DNA of 64,000 nt from AP-15 sp963750195 (GTDB lineage: Bacteria > Pseudomonadota > Alphaproteobacteria > ATCC43930 > CGMCC-115725): NCBI GenBank assembly GCA_963750195.1, contig CAVVPS010000006.1, positions 34,575 to 98,574 on the forward strand. The letters run 5' to 3'. Position 1 is the stretch's first letter. Every line of letters starts with the position of its first letter. Positions 1-10,602 of the stretch are shown piece after piece. The position numbers were made by a program, and so were the translations under genes. The notes under the pieces are model-generated. The model was not told where the DNA came from. It ran no database searches and was given only the letters and a program-made list of their open reading frames with translations.

Positions 1-32
1 AGCCGCTCGATCATCGCCGCATCCATTGCCAT
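1..32 (-). CDS. bolA: BolA family protein, N-terminal fragment
   Basis: Only the first eleven codons are inside the window; they read MAMDAAMIERL. This matches the usual beginning of alphaproteobacterial BolA proteins, in which an MxxxxxIERL helix starts the domain. A purine-rich stretch (GAGGGA) lies just ahead of the ATG. The gene follows purL on the same strand by about 15 bases, and purL-bolA(-grxD) is a common order in alphaproteobacteria. BolA proteins bind monothiol glutaredoxins and Fe-S clusters and act in stress and iron regulation. The call rests on very little sequence plus context. Confidence 0.6.
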   Translation of the reverse strand, partial: MAMDAAMIER

Positions 33-47
33 CGCCCGATCCCTCGC

Positions 48-2236
<2,189 letters not shown>

Positions 2237-2240
<4 letters not shown>

Positions 2241-2926
2241 TTAAGCGCGCTCACCAGCCCGGTGAACAAAGCTTGACCGTCCGTGCCGCCGAGCAATGGG
2301 TCGGTGGCATTTTCAGGATGTGGCATCAAGCCGAGCACGGTTCGGCTCTTGTTGAAGATGCCGGCGATCGCGTGGGCGGAGCCGTTGAAGTTTTCCTCGT
2401 CGGAAAGGGTGCCATCGGCGCCGCAATAGCGGAACGCAACCAGCCCCTCGCCCTCAAGTCGGTCGAGCGTGTCGGGATCGGCGGTGTAGTTGCCGTCATG
2501 ATGCGCCACCGGCACCCCGATGGTCTGACCGGCATCGTACCCGCAGGTGAAAATCGTCTGGTTGTTCTCGACCCGCATATGAATGTCGCGGCAGGTAAAG
2601 CGCAAAGACCGGTTCGGCAATAGCGCGCCAGGCAGCATGCCGGCCTCGGTCAGTATCTGAAAGCCGTTGCAGATGCCGAGTACCGGCGTGCCTCTGTCGG
2701 CCTGGGCACGCACCTCGCGCATGAGCGGCGAATGCGCCGCCATTGCCCCGCAGCGCAGGTAATCACCGTATGCGAAGCCGCCGGGCAATACGATCAGGTC
2801 GGCGGGCGGCAAAGTGCTGTCGCGGTGCCAGACGTGAATTGGCTCATGCCCGGTGGCGCGGTACAGCGCGGCGCAAACATCGCGCTCCCGGTTCGAACCG
2901 GGGAAGATGACGACGGCGGCTCTCAT
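2237..2926 (-). CDS. purQ: Phosphoribosylformylglycinamidine synthase, glutaminase subunit PurQ
   Basis: PurQ is the class I glutamine amidotransferase that releases ammonia for PurL, with PurS bridging the two. The product begins MRAAVVIFPGSNRERD, the usual PurQ start. It carries the nucleophile motif GICNGFQIL and the His/Glu part of the triad in LMPHPEN. I chose the ATG that has GAGG seven bases upstream; a second ATG two codons earlier is possible, and the open frame extends further upstream without homology-like sequence. About 229 residues is normal. It ends inside the purL start (4-base overlap). Unusually, purS is not directly upstream: a sensor kinase on the other strand lies between them. 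Confidence 0.96.
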
Positions 2927-3052
2927 CGACATGCCTCGGCGAGACTGGCTGTCAAATACGCCCCGCCGCCGCAGCGCACAAGCCGGTGAATGGAACCTTA
3001 CGGCTTGGCGCATGTTGACCAAGCTGAGCCGCTGGGTCTGTACCGGACGGGG

Positions 3053-3081
3053 TCAGTGCGCGTGCGCCCAGGGTGTATAAT
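3053..3081 (+). promoter_or_regulatory. Candidate sigma-70-type promoter for the hybrid kinase gene
   Basis: A perfect TATAAT hexamer occurs at 3076-3081, about 35 bases before the chosen start codon. The matching -35 position is weak (TCAGTG at 17-base spacing). It lies in the roughly 190-base divergent gap between purQ and the kinase. It is a sequence match only. Confidence 0.35.
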
Positions 3082-3116
3082 GGGATCGTTTTCCGCGGCT
3101 TAAGCAGAGGTTGGCA

Positions 3117-5147
3117 GTGGATTTACTCGCAACCGGCCGGTCCTCCCCGGTTGATTACTCGCCACTTGATTGGAGATTTCGGCAGCTCCTCGAGGCATTG
3201 CCCGCCGCGGTTTATACGACCGACGCAGAAGGCCGCATCACGTTCTACAATCAAGCCGCGATCGAGTTGGCGGGGCGAACGCCAGAATTAGGCAAGGATC
3301 GATGGTGCATCAGTTCGCGGCTCCATTGGCCTGACGGCAGCCCGATGCGCCATGATGAATGCCCAATGGCGGTAGCGCTTAAGGACGACCGGCCGGTCCG
3401 CGGCGTTGAGGCGATCATGGAGCGGCCGGATGGCGCCCGCGTCCATTTCATGCCGTTTCCGACGCCGCTCCACGACGCGTCGGGTGTGTTGATTGGCGCG
3501 GTCAACATGCTGATTGACATCACCGACCGAAAAAAAGCCGAGGAAGCCAAGCAGCAGCTCAACCAGACTCTCGAGCAGCGGGTCGAAGAGCGCACGCGGG
3601 AAATGGCAGAAGCCTTCGACCGGCTGCGGGTCAGCGAAGAGCGGTTCCGGTTACTGGTTCAGGGCGTGACCGATTACGCGATCTTCATGCTCGACCCCGA
3701 CGGCTCTGTGACCAATTGGAACCTCGGCGCCGAGCGGATCTATGGCTATTCCGCCGTGGAAATCGTCGGCTCTCGTTTCTCGCGCTTCCATAACGAAAAA
3801 GATCGACAGAGGCGACTTCCTGAAATCGCGCTCGACACCGCCAGGCGCACCGGCAGGTATGAGGGCGAAGGTTGGCGCGTGCGCAAGGATGGGACGACTC
3901 TCTGGGTCAGCGCGATAATTGACGCGATCCACGACGACGCCGGAAAGTTGGTCGGTTTCGCTAAGATCATCCGCGATCTGACCGAGAGGCGGGCGGCCGA
4001 CGACCAGCTGCGGCAGGCGCAGAAGATGGAGGCCGTTGGCCAACTGACCGGCGGTGTCGCACATGATTTCAATAATCTGCTGACCGCGATTATCGGCAAT
4101 CTCGAGATGCTGGCAACTTCGATGCCTGAGCGCAGCGCGGCCAAGCGCTATGCCGAGGCGGCGTTGCGCGCGGCGGCGCGCGGCGGACGATTGACGGAAC
4201 ACCTGCTGGCCTTTTCGCGCCGCCAGGAGATTCGGCCGCTGACCGTCAGCGTCAACGACATCCTGAGCGAGACCTTGATCTTGTGCCAGAAGACGGTCGG
4301 CGAAGGGGTCGAGCTCGAGGTCCGTCTCCAACCCGGGATATGGGCCTGCCATATCGATCCGGCCCAGTTCGAGGCGGCCATACTCAACCTCGCAGCCAAT
4401 GCCCGCGATGCCATGTGCCGGTCGGGCCGGCTGACGATAGCCACCGAGAACGTCACTGCCGGCGACAGCGAGGGCATCGATCTGATCGCGGGCGAGTATG
4501 TGGTTGTCTCGGTCACCGACGCCGGCTGCGGGATGACCGCCGATGAACTGGCGCGAGCTTTCGAGCCGTTCTTCACGACGAAGGAAATCGGCAAGGGCAC
4601 CGGGCTCGGCCTCAGCCAGGTCTACGGCTTCGCTAAGCAATCTGGTGGCACCGCGCGCATCGAGAGCAGAAGGGGCGTCGGCACCACTGTCCGCATCTAC
4701 ATGCCGCGAGATAATGGTCCTCTGGTCCCAAATGCTACGCCAGCGGACGGGCGCTCTGGTGCGGCAACAGGCCGTAAGACGATTCTGGTCGTCGAAGACG
4801 ACCCGGACGTCCGCGAAATGATCGTCGGCATGCTTTCGGATCTCGGTTATCGGACGTTGGTCGCGCGAACCGGTCCCGAGGCTTTGGCCATCCTCGATCA
4901 GGAGGGCTCTGTTGACCTGCTGTTCACCGATGTCGTCATGCCGGCCGGCATCAGTGGCATCGATCTGGCGCGCGCTGCGGCCCGATCGCGGCCCGATCTG
5001 AAAATCCTGTTGACCTCGGGCTATGCCGGCTCCGAGCCTGAAGCGCAAACGGCACGGCGCGAATTCCCGTTTATCGCAAAACCATACCGGACCCCGGCGC
5101 TGGCCAGAAAGCTTAGGGAGGTCCTAACCGGGCCGCCGTTTCGCTAA
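3117..5147 (+). CDS. PAS-PAS hybrid sensor histidine kinase with receiver domain
   Basis: Predicted cytoplasmic signalling kinase of 676 residues without membrane segments. Order: PAS domain (about 20-140, ending in the ITDRKKAEE linker), a coiled-coil stretch (LEQRVEERTREMAEAF), a second PAS (about 175-295), HisKA with the phospho-acceptor His316 in GGVAHDFNNLL, HATPase_c (NARDAM N box, DAGCGM, GKGTGLGL), and a C-terminal receiver (about 558-675) with phospho-Asp605 in FTDVVMP. The start is taken as GTG with GAGG six bases upstream; an in-frame TTG six bases earlier directly abuts the GAGG. The 3' end overlaps the convergent purS by 35 bases. It splits purS from purQ. No dedicated output gene is adjacent. 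Confidence 0.92.
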   Translation: MDLLATGRSSPVDYSPLDWRFRQLLEALPAAVYTTDAEGRITFYNQAAIELAGRTPELGKDRWCISSRLHWPDGSPMRHDECPMAVALKDDRPVRGVEAIMERPDGARVHFMPFPTPLHDASGVLIGAVNMLIDITDRKKAEEAKQQLNQTLEQRVEERTREMAEAFDRLRVSEERFRLLVQGVTDYAIFMLDPDGSVTNWNLGAERIYGYSAVEIVGSRFSRFHNEKDRQRRLPEIALDTARRTGRYEGEGWRVRKDGTTLWVSAIIDAIHDDAGKLVGFAKIIRDLTERRAADDQLRQAQKMEAVGQLTGGVAHDFNNLLTAIIGNLEMLATSMPERSAAKRYAEAALRAAARGGRLTEHLLAFSRRQEIRPLTVSVNDILSETLILCQKTVGEGVELEVRLQPGIWACHIDPAQFEAAILNLAANARDAMCRSGRLTIATENVTAGDSEGIDLIAGEYVVVSVTDAGCGMTADELARAFEPFFTTKEIGKGTGLGLSQVYGFAKQSGGTARIESRRGVGTTVRIYMPRDNGPLVPNATPADGRSGAATGRKTILVVEDDPDVREMIVGMLSDLGYRTLVARTGPEALAILDQEGSVDLLFTDVVMPAGISGIDLARAAARSRPDLKILLTSGYAGSEPEAQTARREFPFIAKPYRTPALARKLREVLTGPPFR

Positions 5148-5391
5148 CGGTGGCCGTGATCTCGATCGTGTAATCCTCGATTACCGGATTGGCGAGCAAT
5201 CCGCGACACATTGCCTCGACCTGTTGGCGAGCGGCGGCGGTATCGGTCTCTGCGAGATCGAGCTCTATCAGTTTGCCCTGGCGCACCCCTCCGATCCCGG
5301 CGAAGCCCAAGGAGGCGAGCGCGTTGCCGATCGCCGCGCCTTGTGGATCGAGCACGCTGGGCTTGAGGGTGACATAAACGCGCGCCTTCAT
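5113..5391 (-). CDS. purS: Phosphoribosylformylglycinamidine synthase subunit PurS
   Basis: PurS is the small dimeric subunit that links PurQ and PurL and passes ammonia between them. The protein begins MKARVYVTLKPSVLDPQG, a clear PurS signature, and contains GKLIELDL and NPVIEDYTIEI, where most family members end. This copy continues for about a dozen more residues (ending ARLGPP), and that extension is encoded in DNA overlapping the 3' end of the opposing kinase gene. The 92-residue product is slightly long for the family. It is expected to be co-functional with purQ/purL although the intervening kinase gene is on the other strand, so a common transcript would run antisense through that gene. 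Confidence 0.93.
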   Translation of the reverse strand: MKARVYVTLKPSVLDPQGAAIGNALASLGFAGIGGVRQGKLIELDLAETDTAAARQQVEAMCRGLLANPVIEDYTIEITATVSETAARLGPP

Positions 5392-5472
5392 GGCGATTGC
5401 CGTCCCTGCGATAATCTTACGTGCAATATATGATAAGCCCAGCCTGAGGAGACCATTCCGGCAGGCGTATTG

Positions 5473-6222
5473 TCACCCCGGGCCCACATTCTGCCATGGC
5501 GTCAATTGCGGTTGCCATCCGGCAAAGCGGAAATGCGCGTGGCGGCCAGGCTCGTTGCGGGCCGGAAGCGCGATCAGCGCGCTCGACACCGTACCGTAGC
5601 CATCCGTGCAAAAACGCATCGCCGCCGTCGCCGGCTCACCCGGCGGGGCCCGGGTGCTGCCGAGAAGCTCCTGCCAGGCGGCCCAATCGTCGCGATCGGG
5701 CTCCGGCGCCGGCCACTCGCGAAAAGCCGGCAACGCCAGTTCAAAGCGCCGCGTGCCGAGATCGTCGACATCGCCGGCGGCGACAATCGACAGGCCCTCT
5801 TTCAGCGGGCGAACCTCGATGCGAGGGCCGCCAGCATGGCGTAGCCAGAACGCGTCGCGCTCGTCGGCGACGACCAGGTTAAAGGTGCGGTAGGAATTGG
5901 GGTCGAGGTCAGCTAGGGCATAGGCGGCTGCGATGGCGTCAGCGTGGTCCAGCGCTTCGAGCACTAGTTCGCCGCGCGATCGCCGGCCCGGCGCGGGACC
6001 GAGCGAGCCTGTCCGGTTGAGCACCGCGGCAGCGACGCCCCAATCATTGATCCCGAGCCATGATCCGCCGGCGAGGACGTCTAGCCCGGCCATCACCTCC
6101 GGCCGATCGGGCCAATGCCGGCCGGGTGGCTTCCATGGCCGGTCGATCATCTCGTCGCGATTGGCGCCGATCAGAACCGGCCAGCGGTGGTCCGGCCGGC
6201 GCAAAATCACCACGGTGCACAT
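5473..6222 (-). CDS. NRDE family (TANGO2-like) protein
   Basis: The 249-residue product starts MCTVVIL and has GANRDE shortly after. Cys2 and the NRDE box define the NRDE/TANGO2 family (PF05742). Further family-like segments are LAGGSWLGIN and the NLVVADE stretch. The biochemical role in bacteria is not settled; the N-terminal cysteine recalls Ntn-type hydrolases, but that is inference. It lies upstream of purS on the same strand, in a place where purC would often be found in related genomes, and is divergent from the ATPase zeta gene. No signal peptide or membrane segment is seen, so a cytoplasmic location is likely. Confidence 0.85.
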   Translation of the reverse strand: MCTVVILRRPDHRWPVLIGANRDEMIDRPWKPPGRHWPDRPEVMAGLDVLAGGSWLGINDWGVAAAVLNRTGSLGPAPGRRSRGELVLEALDHADAIAAAYALADLDPNSYRTFNLVVADERDAFWLRHAGGPRIEVRPLKEGLSIVAAGDVDDLGTRRFELALPAFREWPAPEPDRDDWAAWQELLGSTRAPPGEPATAAMRFCTDGYGTVSSALIALPARNEPGRHAHFRFAGWQPQLTPWQNVGPG

Positions 6223-6321
6223 TCAGTCTCTGACATTCCTGGCTTGCCGCCGTAAAATCGTCGCGCCATATCACGGGAAGCGACGACCGCGCCGCGCCGC
6301 ATTGCTCAAGGTGAGCCGACC

Positions 6322-6642
6322 ATGCCTATCTTTCCCGACCGTGAGAAGGAATTCGAGAACCGCTTCAAGCACGACGAGGAGCTTCGGTTCAAGGCCACGG
6401 CGCGACGCAATTGGATGCTGGGGCTGTGGGCGGCGAAGCTTCTTGGTCTCGCCGGCGAGGCTGCCGAGGCGTACGCCAAAGAGGTCGTTGCCGCGCAGTT
6501 CGAGCCGCACGGCAATCAGCGCGTCGTCGACAAGCTCGCGGCCGACCTTGCCGCCAAGGACCCCGGCATCACCCCGGCCCGCATCACCTTCGAACTCCAG
6601 CACTTCACCGAGCAGGCAAAGCAGCAGCTGCTGAAAGAGTAG
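6322..6642 (+). CDS. F1Fo-ATPase inhibitor zeta subunit (DUF1476)
   Basis: A 106-residue, highly charged helical protein beginning MPIFPDREKEFENRFKHDEE, typical of the DUF1476 family. In Paracoccus denitrificans the family member is the zeta subunit, which blocks reverse ATP hydrolysis by the F1 motor through its N-terminal segment. The family is essentially limited to alphaproteobacteria, so this gene is the best taxonomic marker in the window. AAGGTGAG precedes the start. DUF1476 genes often lie beside purC/purS in this class; here the neighbours are the NRDE gene (divergent) and a TauD dioxygenase (convergent). Confidence 0.92.
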   Translation: MPIFPDREKEFENRFKHDEELRFKATARRNWMLGLWAAKLLGLAGEAAEAYAKEVVAAQFEPHGNQRVVDKLAADLAAKDPGITPARITFELQHFTEQAKQQLLKE

Positions 6643-6646
6643 GGGA

Positions 6647-7525
6647 TCACACCGGCCGGTCGCCCTTGACCGTGACCCGGTTGCCCGAGCGGGTGTGCGG
6701 CCAATAATCCCACATCGCGTGGTGCTGGACGCAGCGATTATCCCAGAAGGCGATCGAATTTTCTTGCCAGCGGAAGCGGCATTGGAACAGCGGGTTCGCC
6801 ATGTGCTCGTATAGATAGTTTAGGATGCCCTCGCTCTCGTCGATTGGAATGCCGAGGATGCGCCGGGTGAAGCCCTTGTTGACATAGAGCGCCTTCCGCC
6901 GCGTAACCGGGTGCGTGCGTACGACCGGATGCTCGGCGCGCGGGTATTCCGGCTTGTCGGCGACGCCGTAATTCGCATATTGGCCGCGATAGTGCTCGCC
7001 GCTGTGCTCGGCGGTCAGCCCGTCGAGATAGGTCTTCATCCGGTCCGACAGCGCATCGTAGGCGGCATACATGCTGGCGAACAGAGTATCGCCGCCATGC
7101 GGCGGGCATTTGCGGATATAGAGGATGCTCCCCATCGGAGGCTCGAGGTCGCACGAAACGTCGCTGTGCCATCCCTCGCCATTGGCGCGGGGCGAATCCT
7201 TGTCGGCATGAATGATCATCAATTCGGGTTTGCCCGGTGCGGAAGGCGCCGCCGGGTGGATGTGCAGATCGCCGAACAGTCGGCCGAAAGCGAGGTGTTG
7301 ATCTTCGGTCAGATGTTGGTCGCGGAAGAAGATCACCAAATTCTCCGCGAGGGCGCGATGGAGCTCGTCGAGGGTCCGATTGCCGAGCGGCTTCGACAGA
7401 TCGACGCCAGCGATTTCGCCGCCGATGATCGGCGTCAGCTTGTCGATGGTGATCGTGTCATACGGGCCAGCATCATCGGCGGTATACTTGATGCGGGGTC
7501 CGTCGCGGCGTCGTAACGAGCTCAT
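6647..7525 (-). CDS. TauD/TfdA family 2-oxoglutarate-dependent dioxygenase
   Basis: Predicted non-heme iron, 2-oxoglutarate-dependent oxygenase of 292 residues. The metal-binding HxD is His120/Asp122 (GEGWHSDVS) and the distal His is probably His268 (VQHHAMWDY); Arg279 or Arg283 would bind the 2-oxoglutarate carboxylate. The region THPVTRRKALYVNKGF is characteristic of the taurine/2,4-D dioxygenase family. A strong AAGGAGG precedes the start. The substrate cannot be read from sequence: sulfonates, phenoxyacids and other carboxylates are all used by relatives. A second family member lies near 43 kb. It is convergent with the ATPase zeta gene, four bases apart. Confidence 0.92.
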   Translation of the reverse strand: MSSLRRRDGPRIKYTADDAGPYDTITIDKLTPIIGGEIAGVDLSKPLGNRTLDELHRALAENLVIFFRDQHLTEDQHLAFGRLFGDLHIHPAAPSAPGKPELMIIHADKDSPRANGEGWHSDVSCDLEPPMGSILYIRKCPPHGGDTLFASMYAAYDALSDRMKTYLDGLTAEHSGEHYRGQYANYGVADKPEYPRAEHPVVRTHPVTRRKALYVNKGFTRRILGIPIDESEGILNYLYEHMANPLFQCRFRWQENSIAFWDNRCVQHHAMWDYWPHTRSGNRVTVKGDRPV

Positions 7526-7678
7526 TTCGTTCCTCCTTTTTGTTGGCTATTCGCCGAAGACGCTGCAAGAGATCGAATCAGCACACTTCAGATGATAGGC
7601 GGTATCGGACAAGCCGTCGATTCATGCCGCCGCAACCACGGTGGGGATGTCAAGGGCACCTGCTCTAACGTTAGTGTC

Positions 7679-7888
7679 CTAGTTTGACCGGAAACCTGAA
7701 AGGATCCATGGCAGGCCGAGGATCGCAGCGACTACGAGAACGATCTCCGTCGGCAACGAGAGCGCCGGGGGCAGAGATGGCGCATTTTCCGACGCGGGCG
7801 CTCGGATTATGTAGGCGCACGTCCAGAACACGAACCACAGTACCGCCAAGCCCATTCCAAGCCGTAGGAATCCGCGGCGTAGAGTCAC
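7679..7888 (-). CDS. Small two-helix membrane protein
   Basis: A 69-residue protein with two hydrophobic stretches: LGMGLAVLWFVFWTCAYII near the N-terminus and EIVLVVAAILGLPWILSGF at the C-terminus. A short polar loop separates them. No known domain is recognised. The start is uncertain: GTG giving MTLRRGFLRLG is preferred, and another in-frame GTG lies 15 bases upstream. It is the last gene of the minus-strand run that contains purB. It could be a small accessory membrane protein; no function is proposed. Confidence 0.5.
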   Translation of the reverse strand: MTLRRGFLRLGMGLAVLWFVFWTCAYIIRAPASENAPSLPPALSLPTEIVLVVAAILGLPWILSGFRSN

Positions 7889-8002
7889 TTCTCTGCACGC
7901 CACAGCAAAGTCGCAATATTGCCGCGGTCATCCTCAGTGCCGGCGTCAGCTGCCCGAACACCCAGCATTAGCCGGAGCGCTTGGGGACGGTGCACAGCGG
8001 CA

Positions 8003-9298
8003 TTATTTGCCGAAGACTCGGCGGAAAATTGTATCGACATGCTTGAAATGATAACCGGTGTCGAACAGACCGTCGATCGTCTGCGGGTTGAGAAATCGGG
8101 CGATTTCCGGATCGCGCTTCAACAAATCGGCAAAGCGACCCTCGCCGTGCCAGGCGGCCATCGCGTGGCGCTGAACGGCGGCGTAGGCGTCCTCGCGGCT
8201 CATCCCGGCTTGGGTCAGCGCCAGCAGCACGCGCTGGGAATCGACAAGGCCGCCGAGTGATTCGAGGTTCTTGTGCATCCGTTCGGGATAGACCACCAGC
8301 CGGTCGATCAGCCCAGTCAGCCGCGCCAGCGCGAAATCGAGTGCCACCGTCGCGTCGGGAGCGATGACCCGTTCGACCGAGGAATGGGAAATATCGCGCT
8401 CGTGCCACAACGCGACATTTTCGAGCGCGGGGATCACCGTCGAACGGATCAGCCGAGAGAGCCCGGTCAGGTTCTCCGCCAGCACCGGGTTGCGTTTGTG
8501 CGGCATAGCCGAGGAGCCCTTTTGCCCGGGCGCGAAATACTCCTCGGCCTCGCGCAATTCGGTGCGCTGAAGATGGCGAATCTCGGTGGCTAGCCGTTCG
8601 ATCCCGGCGGCGATCAATGCCAGGGTCATGAAATACTGCGCGTGGCGGTCACGCGGGATCACCTGGGTCGAAATCGGCTCGGGTTCGAGCCCCAGCTGTT
8701 TGGCGACATGGGCCTCGACCGCCGGATCGATATTGGCGAAGGTCCCGACTGCCCCCGAGATCGCGCAGGTCGCCACCTCTTTGCGCGCGGCGAGGAGCCG
8801 ATCACGATTTCGGGCGAATTCGGCATAGTGTCCGGCGAGCTTCAGGCCAAAGGTCGTCGGCTCGGCGTGGATGCCATGGCTGCGTCCGACCGTCGGCGTG
8901 TATTTGTGCTCGAAGGCGCGCCGTTTCAGCGCCGCTAACAGTCCGTCGAGATCGGCGAGGAGTAGGTCCGCCGCCTCTTTCAGCTGGACCGCAAAGCAGG
9001 TGTCGAGCACATCGCTCGAAGTCATCCCCTGATGCACAAAGCGCGCCTCGGGGCCGATGTGCTCGGCCAGGTTGGTCAGAAAGGCGATCGTCTCGTGATG
9101 AACCTCGCGCTCGATCTCGCGGATGCGATCGACCTCGAAGGCGCCGCGTTCGCGAACCGCCTTCGCCACGCCCTCCGGGATGACACCGAGCTGCTCCTGC
9201 GCCTCGCAGGCGTAGATCTCGATATCGAGCTGGATGCGGAAATAGTTCTCTGGCGCCCAGATACGGGTCATCTCTGGCCGGCTATAGCGTGGGATCAT
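8003..9298 (-). CDS. purB: Adenylosuccinate lyase
   Basis: PurB catalyses two beta-eliminations in purine synthesis: SAICAR to AICAR plus fumarate, and adenylosuccinate to AMP plus fumarate. The 431-residue protein has the fumarase/aspartase superfamily signature GSSAMPHKRNP with the catalytic serine, TSSDVLDTC, and RSHGIHAEPTTFG with the catalytic histidine. Length is typical. The start ATG lies inside the 3' end of the upstream GNAT gene (17-base overlap), suggesting an operon. It is 2.6 kb from purS but on the same strand. Confidence 0.97.
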   Translation of the reverse strand: MIPRYSRPEMTRIWAPENYFRIQLDIEIYACEAQEQLGVIPEGVAKAVRERGAFEVDRIREIEREVHHETIAFLTNLAEHIGPEARFVHQGMTSSDVLDTCFAVQLKEAADLLLADLDGLLAALKRRAFEHKYTPTVGRSHGIHAEPTTFGLKLAGHYAEFARNRDRLLAARKEVATCAISGAVGTFANIDPAVEAHVAKQLGLEPEPISTQVIPRDRHAQYFMTLALIAAGIERLATEIRHLQRTELREAEEYFAPGQKGSSAMPHKRNPVLAENLTGLSRLIRSTVIPALENVALWHERDISHSSVERVIAPDATVALDFALARLTGLIDRLVVYPERMHKNLESLGGLVDSQRVLLALTQAGMSREDAYAAVQRHAMAAWHGEGRFADLLKRDPEIARFLNPQTIDGLFDTGYHFKHVDTIFRRVFGK

Positions 9299-9818
9299 GA
9301 TCGCGCCGCCTCGGCCGGAATAGCGGTTTCGCCATCAACACCTCATCCCAATAACGTCCATCTTGCTTCAGAGAATTCTTCTCGATCCCATACTCGATGA
9401 AGCCGAGGCTGTCATATAGGCGCCGCGCCGGTTTATTGCCGCTGACCACGGTCAGCTGGATCAATTCAACATGCTGACGCGCGTGGTCGATTACCGCCTC
9501 GGCGAGCTGTTTTCCGACGCCGGCCTTTCTCGCCTCCGGTCGAACATACATTCCCCAGAGAACCCCTTTGTGGGCTTCTTTTCGGCCTTGTGTGATAAAA
9601 AAACCGGCGGTCCCGACTAGATCGGTGCCATCGAAAGCGCCGAACACAGCAGAGCTTTCGAGCCGGTCCGCGAACCACGTCGGGGCCTCGGCATGTTCTG
9701 CCTCGAAGGTGCTGCCAAATGCTTCCGGGCTGAGCCTCAGTGCCGCGAGTCGGATATCTCGATACAAGGCGGCATCCACCGGCAACAATCGCCGCACCTC
9801 GATCCCGGCGACTCGCAC
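9282..9818 (-). CDS. GNAT family N-acetyltransferase
   Basis: The 178-residue protein has the GNAT acetyl-CoA fold. It contains the motif A region LWGMYVRPEARKAGVGKQLAE, with R/QxxGxG/A represented by RKAGVG, and a C-terminal motif B segment NKPARRLYDSLGF. Such enzymes transfer acetyl from acetyl-CoA to amines; the substrate is not predictable here. The apparent start is a GTG (MRVAGIEVRRL) lying 82 bases inside the upstream pseudouridine synthase frame; a later start is possible. The 3' end overlaps purB. The tight packing suggests co-transcription with rluA-like and purB genes. Confidence 0.88.
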   Translation of the reverse strand: MRVAGIEVRRLLPVDAALYRDIRLAALRLSPEAFGSTFEAEHAEAPTWFADRLESSAVFGAFDGTDLVGTAGFFITQGRKEAHKGVLWGMYVRPEARKAGVGKQLAEAVIDHARQHVELIQLTVVSGNKPARRLYDSLGFIEYGIEKNSLKQDGRYWDEVLMAKPLFRPRRRDHDPTL

Positions 9819-10579
9819 GTCACAAGGGCTCCATCGAATTTTCGCCGGCCAGGATCATAGCCGAGGCGGACCAAGGCGGCGAGCATGTGCGGGGGCACCG
9901 CTGCGGTGACCTCGATCGGAGGCTTCCCGGGATAAAGCGGCAATGCGATCGAGCGGGCGTGGAGCAACAAAGACTCTACTGCGCCTTCTCGGCCGTAGAT
10001 GGGATCGCCGACGACGGGGCAAGCCAGTGCCGCGCAATGTACGCGGATCTGGTGGGTGCGGCCGGTGCGCGGGCGCAATTCCAGCCAGGCGCGTTCGTCG
10101 GCAGCGCCCAAGACACGGTAATCGGTGACGGCCCGTTGTCCCTCGGGATCGGTCGCCATCCGCCATCCGCTGCCGCGAGCGAGCTTTCTGAGCGCGCTGT
10201 CGATCCGGCCCTGGGCTTGGGGCGGCCGGCCCTCGACGACGGCCCAATAGACTTTCTCGAGCTTGCCTTCGGCGAACAACGCGCCAACGCGCCGCAACGC
10301 CTTGGGATGACGGCCGAGGACGAGACAGCCGCTAGTGTCGCGGTCGAGCCGGTGGGCGAGGGCAGGAGGGTGTGGGAGGCCGAAACGCAGCGCATCAAAG
10401 CCGCTTTCGAGATTGGGACCGCCCCCGGGACCGGGATGCACCGCGATCCCGGCCGGCTTGTCGATGACCAGGATCAGCCCGTCGCGATAGAGAACCCGAC
10501 CGACCAGCGGCGGCCCCTCACTCCGGCCCTTTCCCCGCAAGCGGGGTGAGGGAGCGAGGGCGGGCCGCGATCGCACCAT
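9737..10579 (-). CDS. RluA family RNA pseudouridine synthase
   Basis: Converts specific uridines of rRNA or tRNA to pseudouridine. The family signature HRLDRDTSGCLVL, with the catalytic aspartate, is intact, as are ILVIDKPAGIAVHPG and LRPRTGRTHQIRVH. No S4 domain is visible, so it is the short RluA/RluC-like form of about 280 residues. The first 26 codons, before GRVLYRDG, are encoded by a GC-rich palindromic repeat (SPRLRGKGRSEG), and no better start lies downstream of it; the repeat therefore seems to supply the start region. About 25 residues at the C-terminus beyond the usual domain end overlap the GNAT gene. Confidence 0.88.
   Translation of the reverse strand: MVRSRPALAPSPRLRGKGRSEGPPLVGRVLYRDGLILVIDKPAGIAVHPGPGGGPNLESGFDALRFGLPHPPALAHRLDRDTSGCLVLGRHPKALRRVGALFAEGKLEKVYWAVVEGRPPQAQGRIDSALRKLARGSGWRMATDPEGQRAVTDYRVLGAADERAWLELRPRTGRTHQIRVHCAALACPVVGDPIYGREGAVESLLLHARSIALPLYPGKPPIEVTAAVPPHMLAALVRLGYDPGRRKFDGALVTCESPGSRCGDCCRWMPPCIEISDSRH
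10527..10552. repeat. GC-rich palindromic repeat, copy inside the rluA-like gene
   Basis: The core is CCCCGC-AA-GCGGGG (10533-10546), extended by CCCT/AGGG on either side with a mismatch. Flanking CCTCAC and GAGGGAGCGAGGG match the general form of dispersed repeats known in many proteobacterial genomes. It is translated in frame as the N-terminus of the pseudouridine synthase. It resembles the copy in cobQ near 39.1 kb. Confidence 0.75.
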
Positions 10580-10602
10580 CCGGCCTCGGCGGTGAACTTC
10601 CG

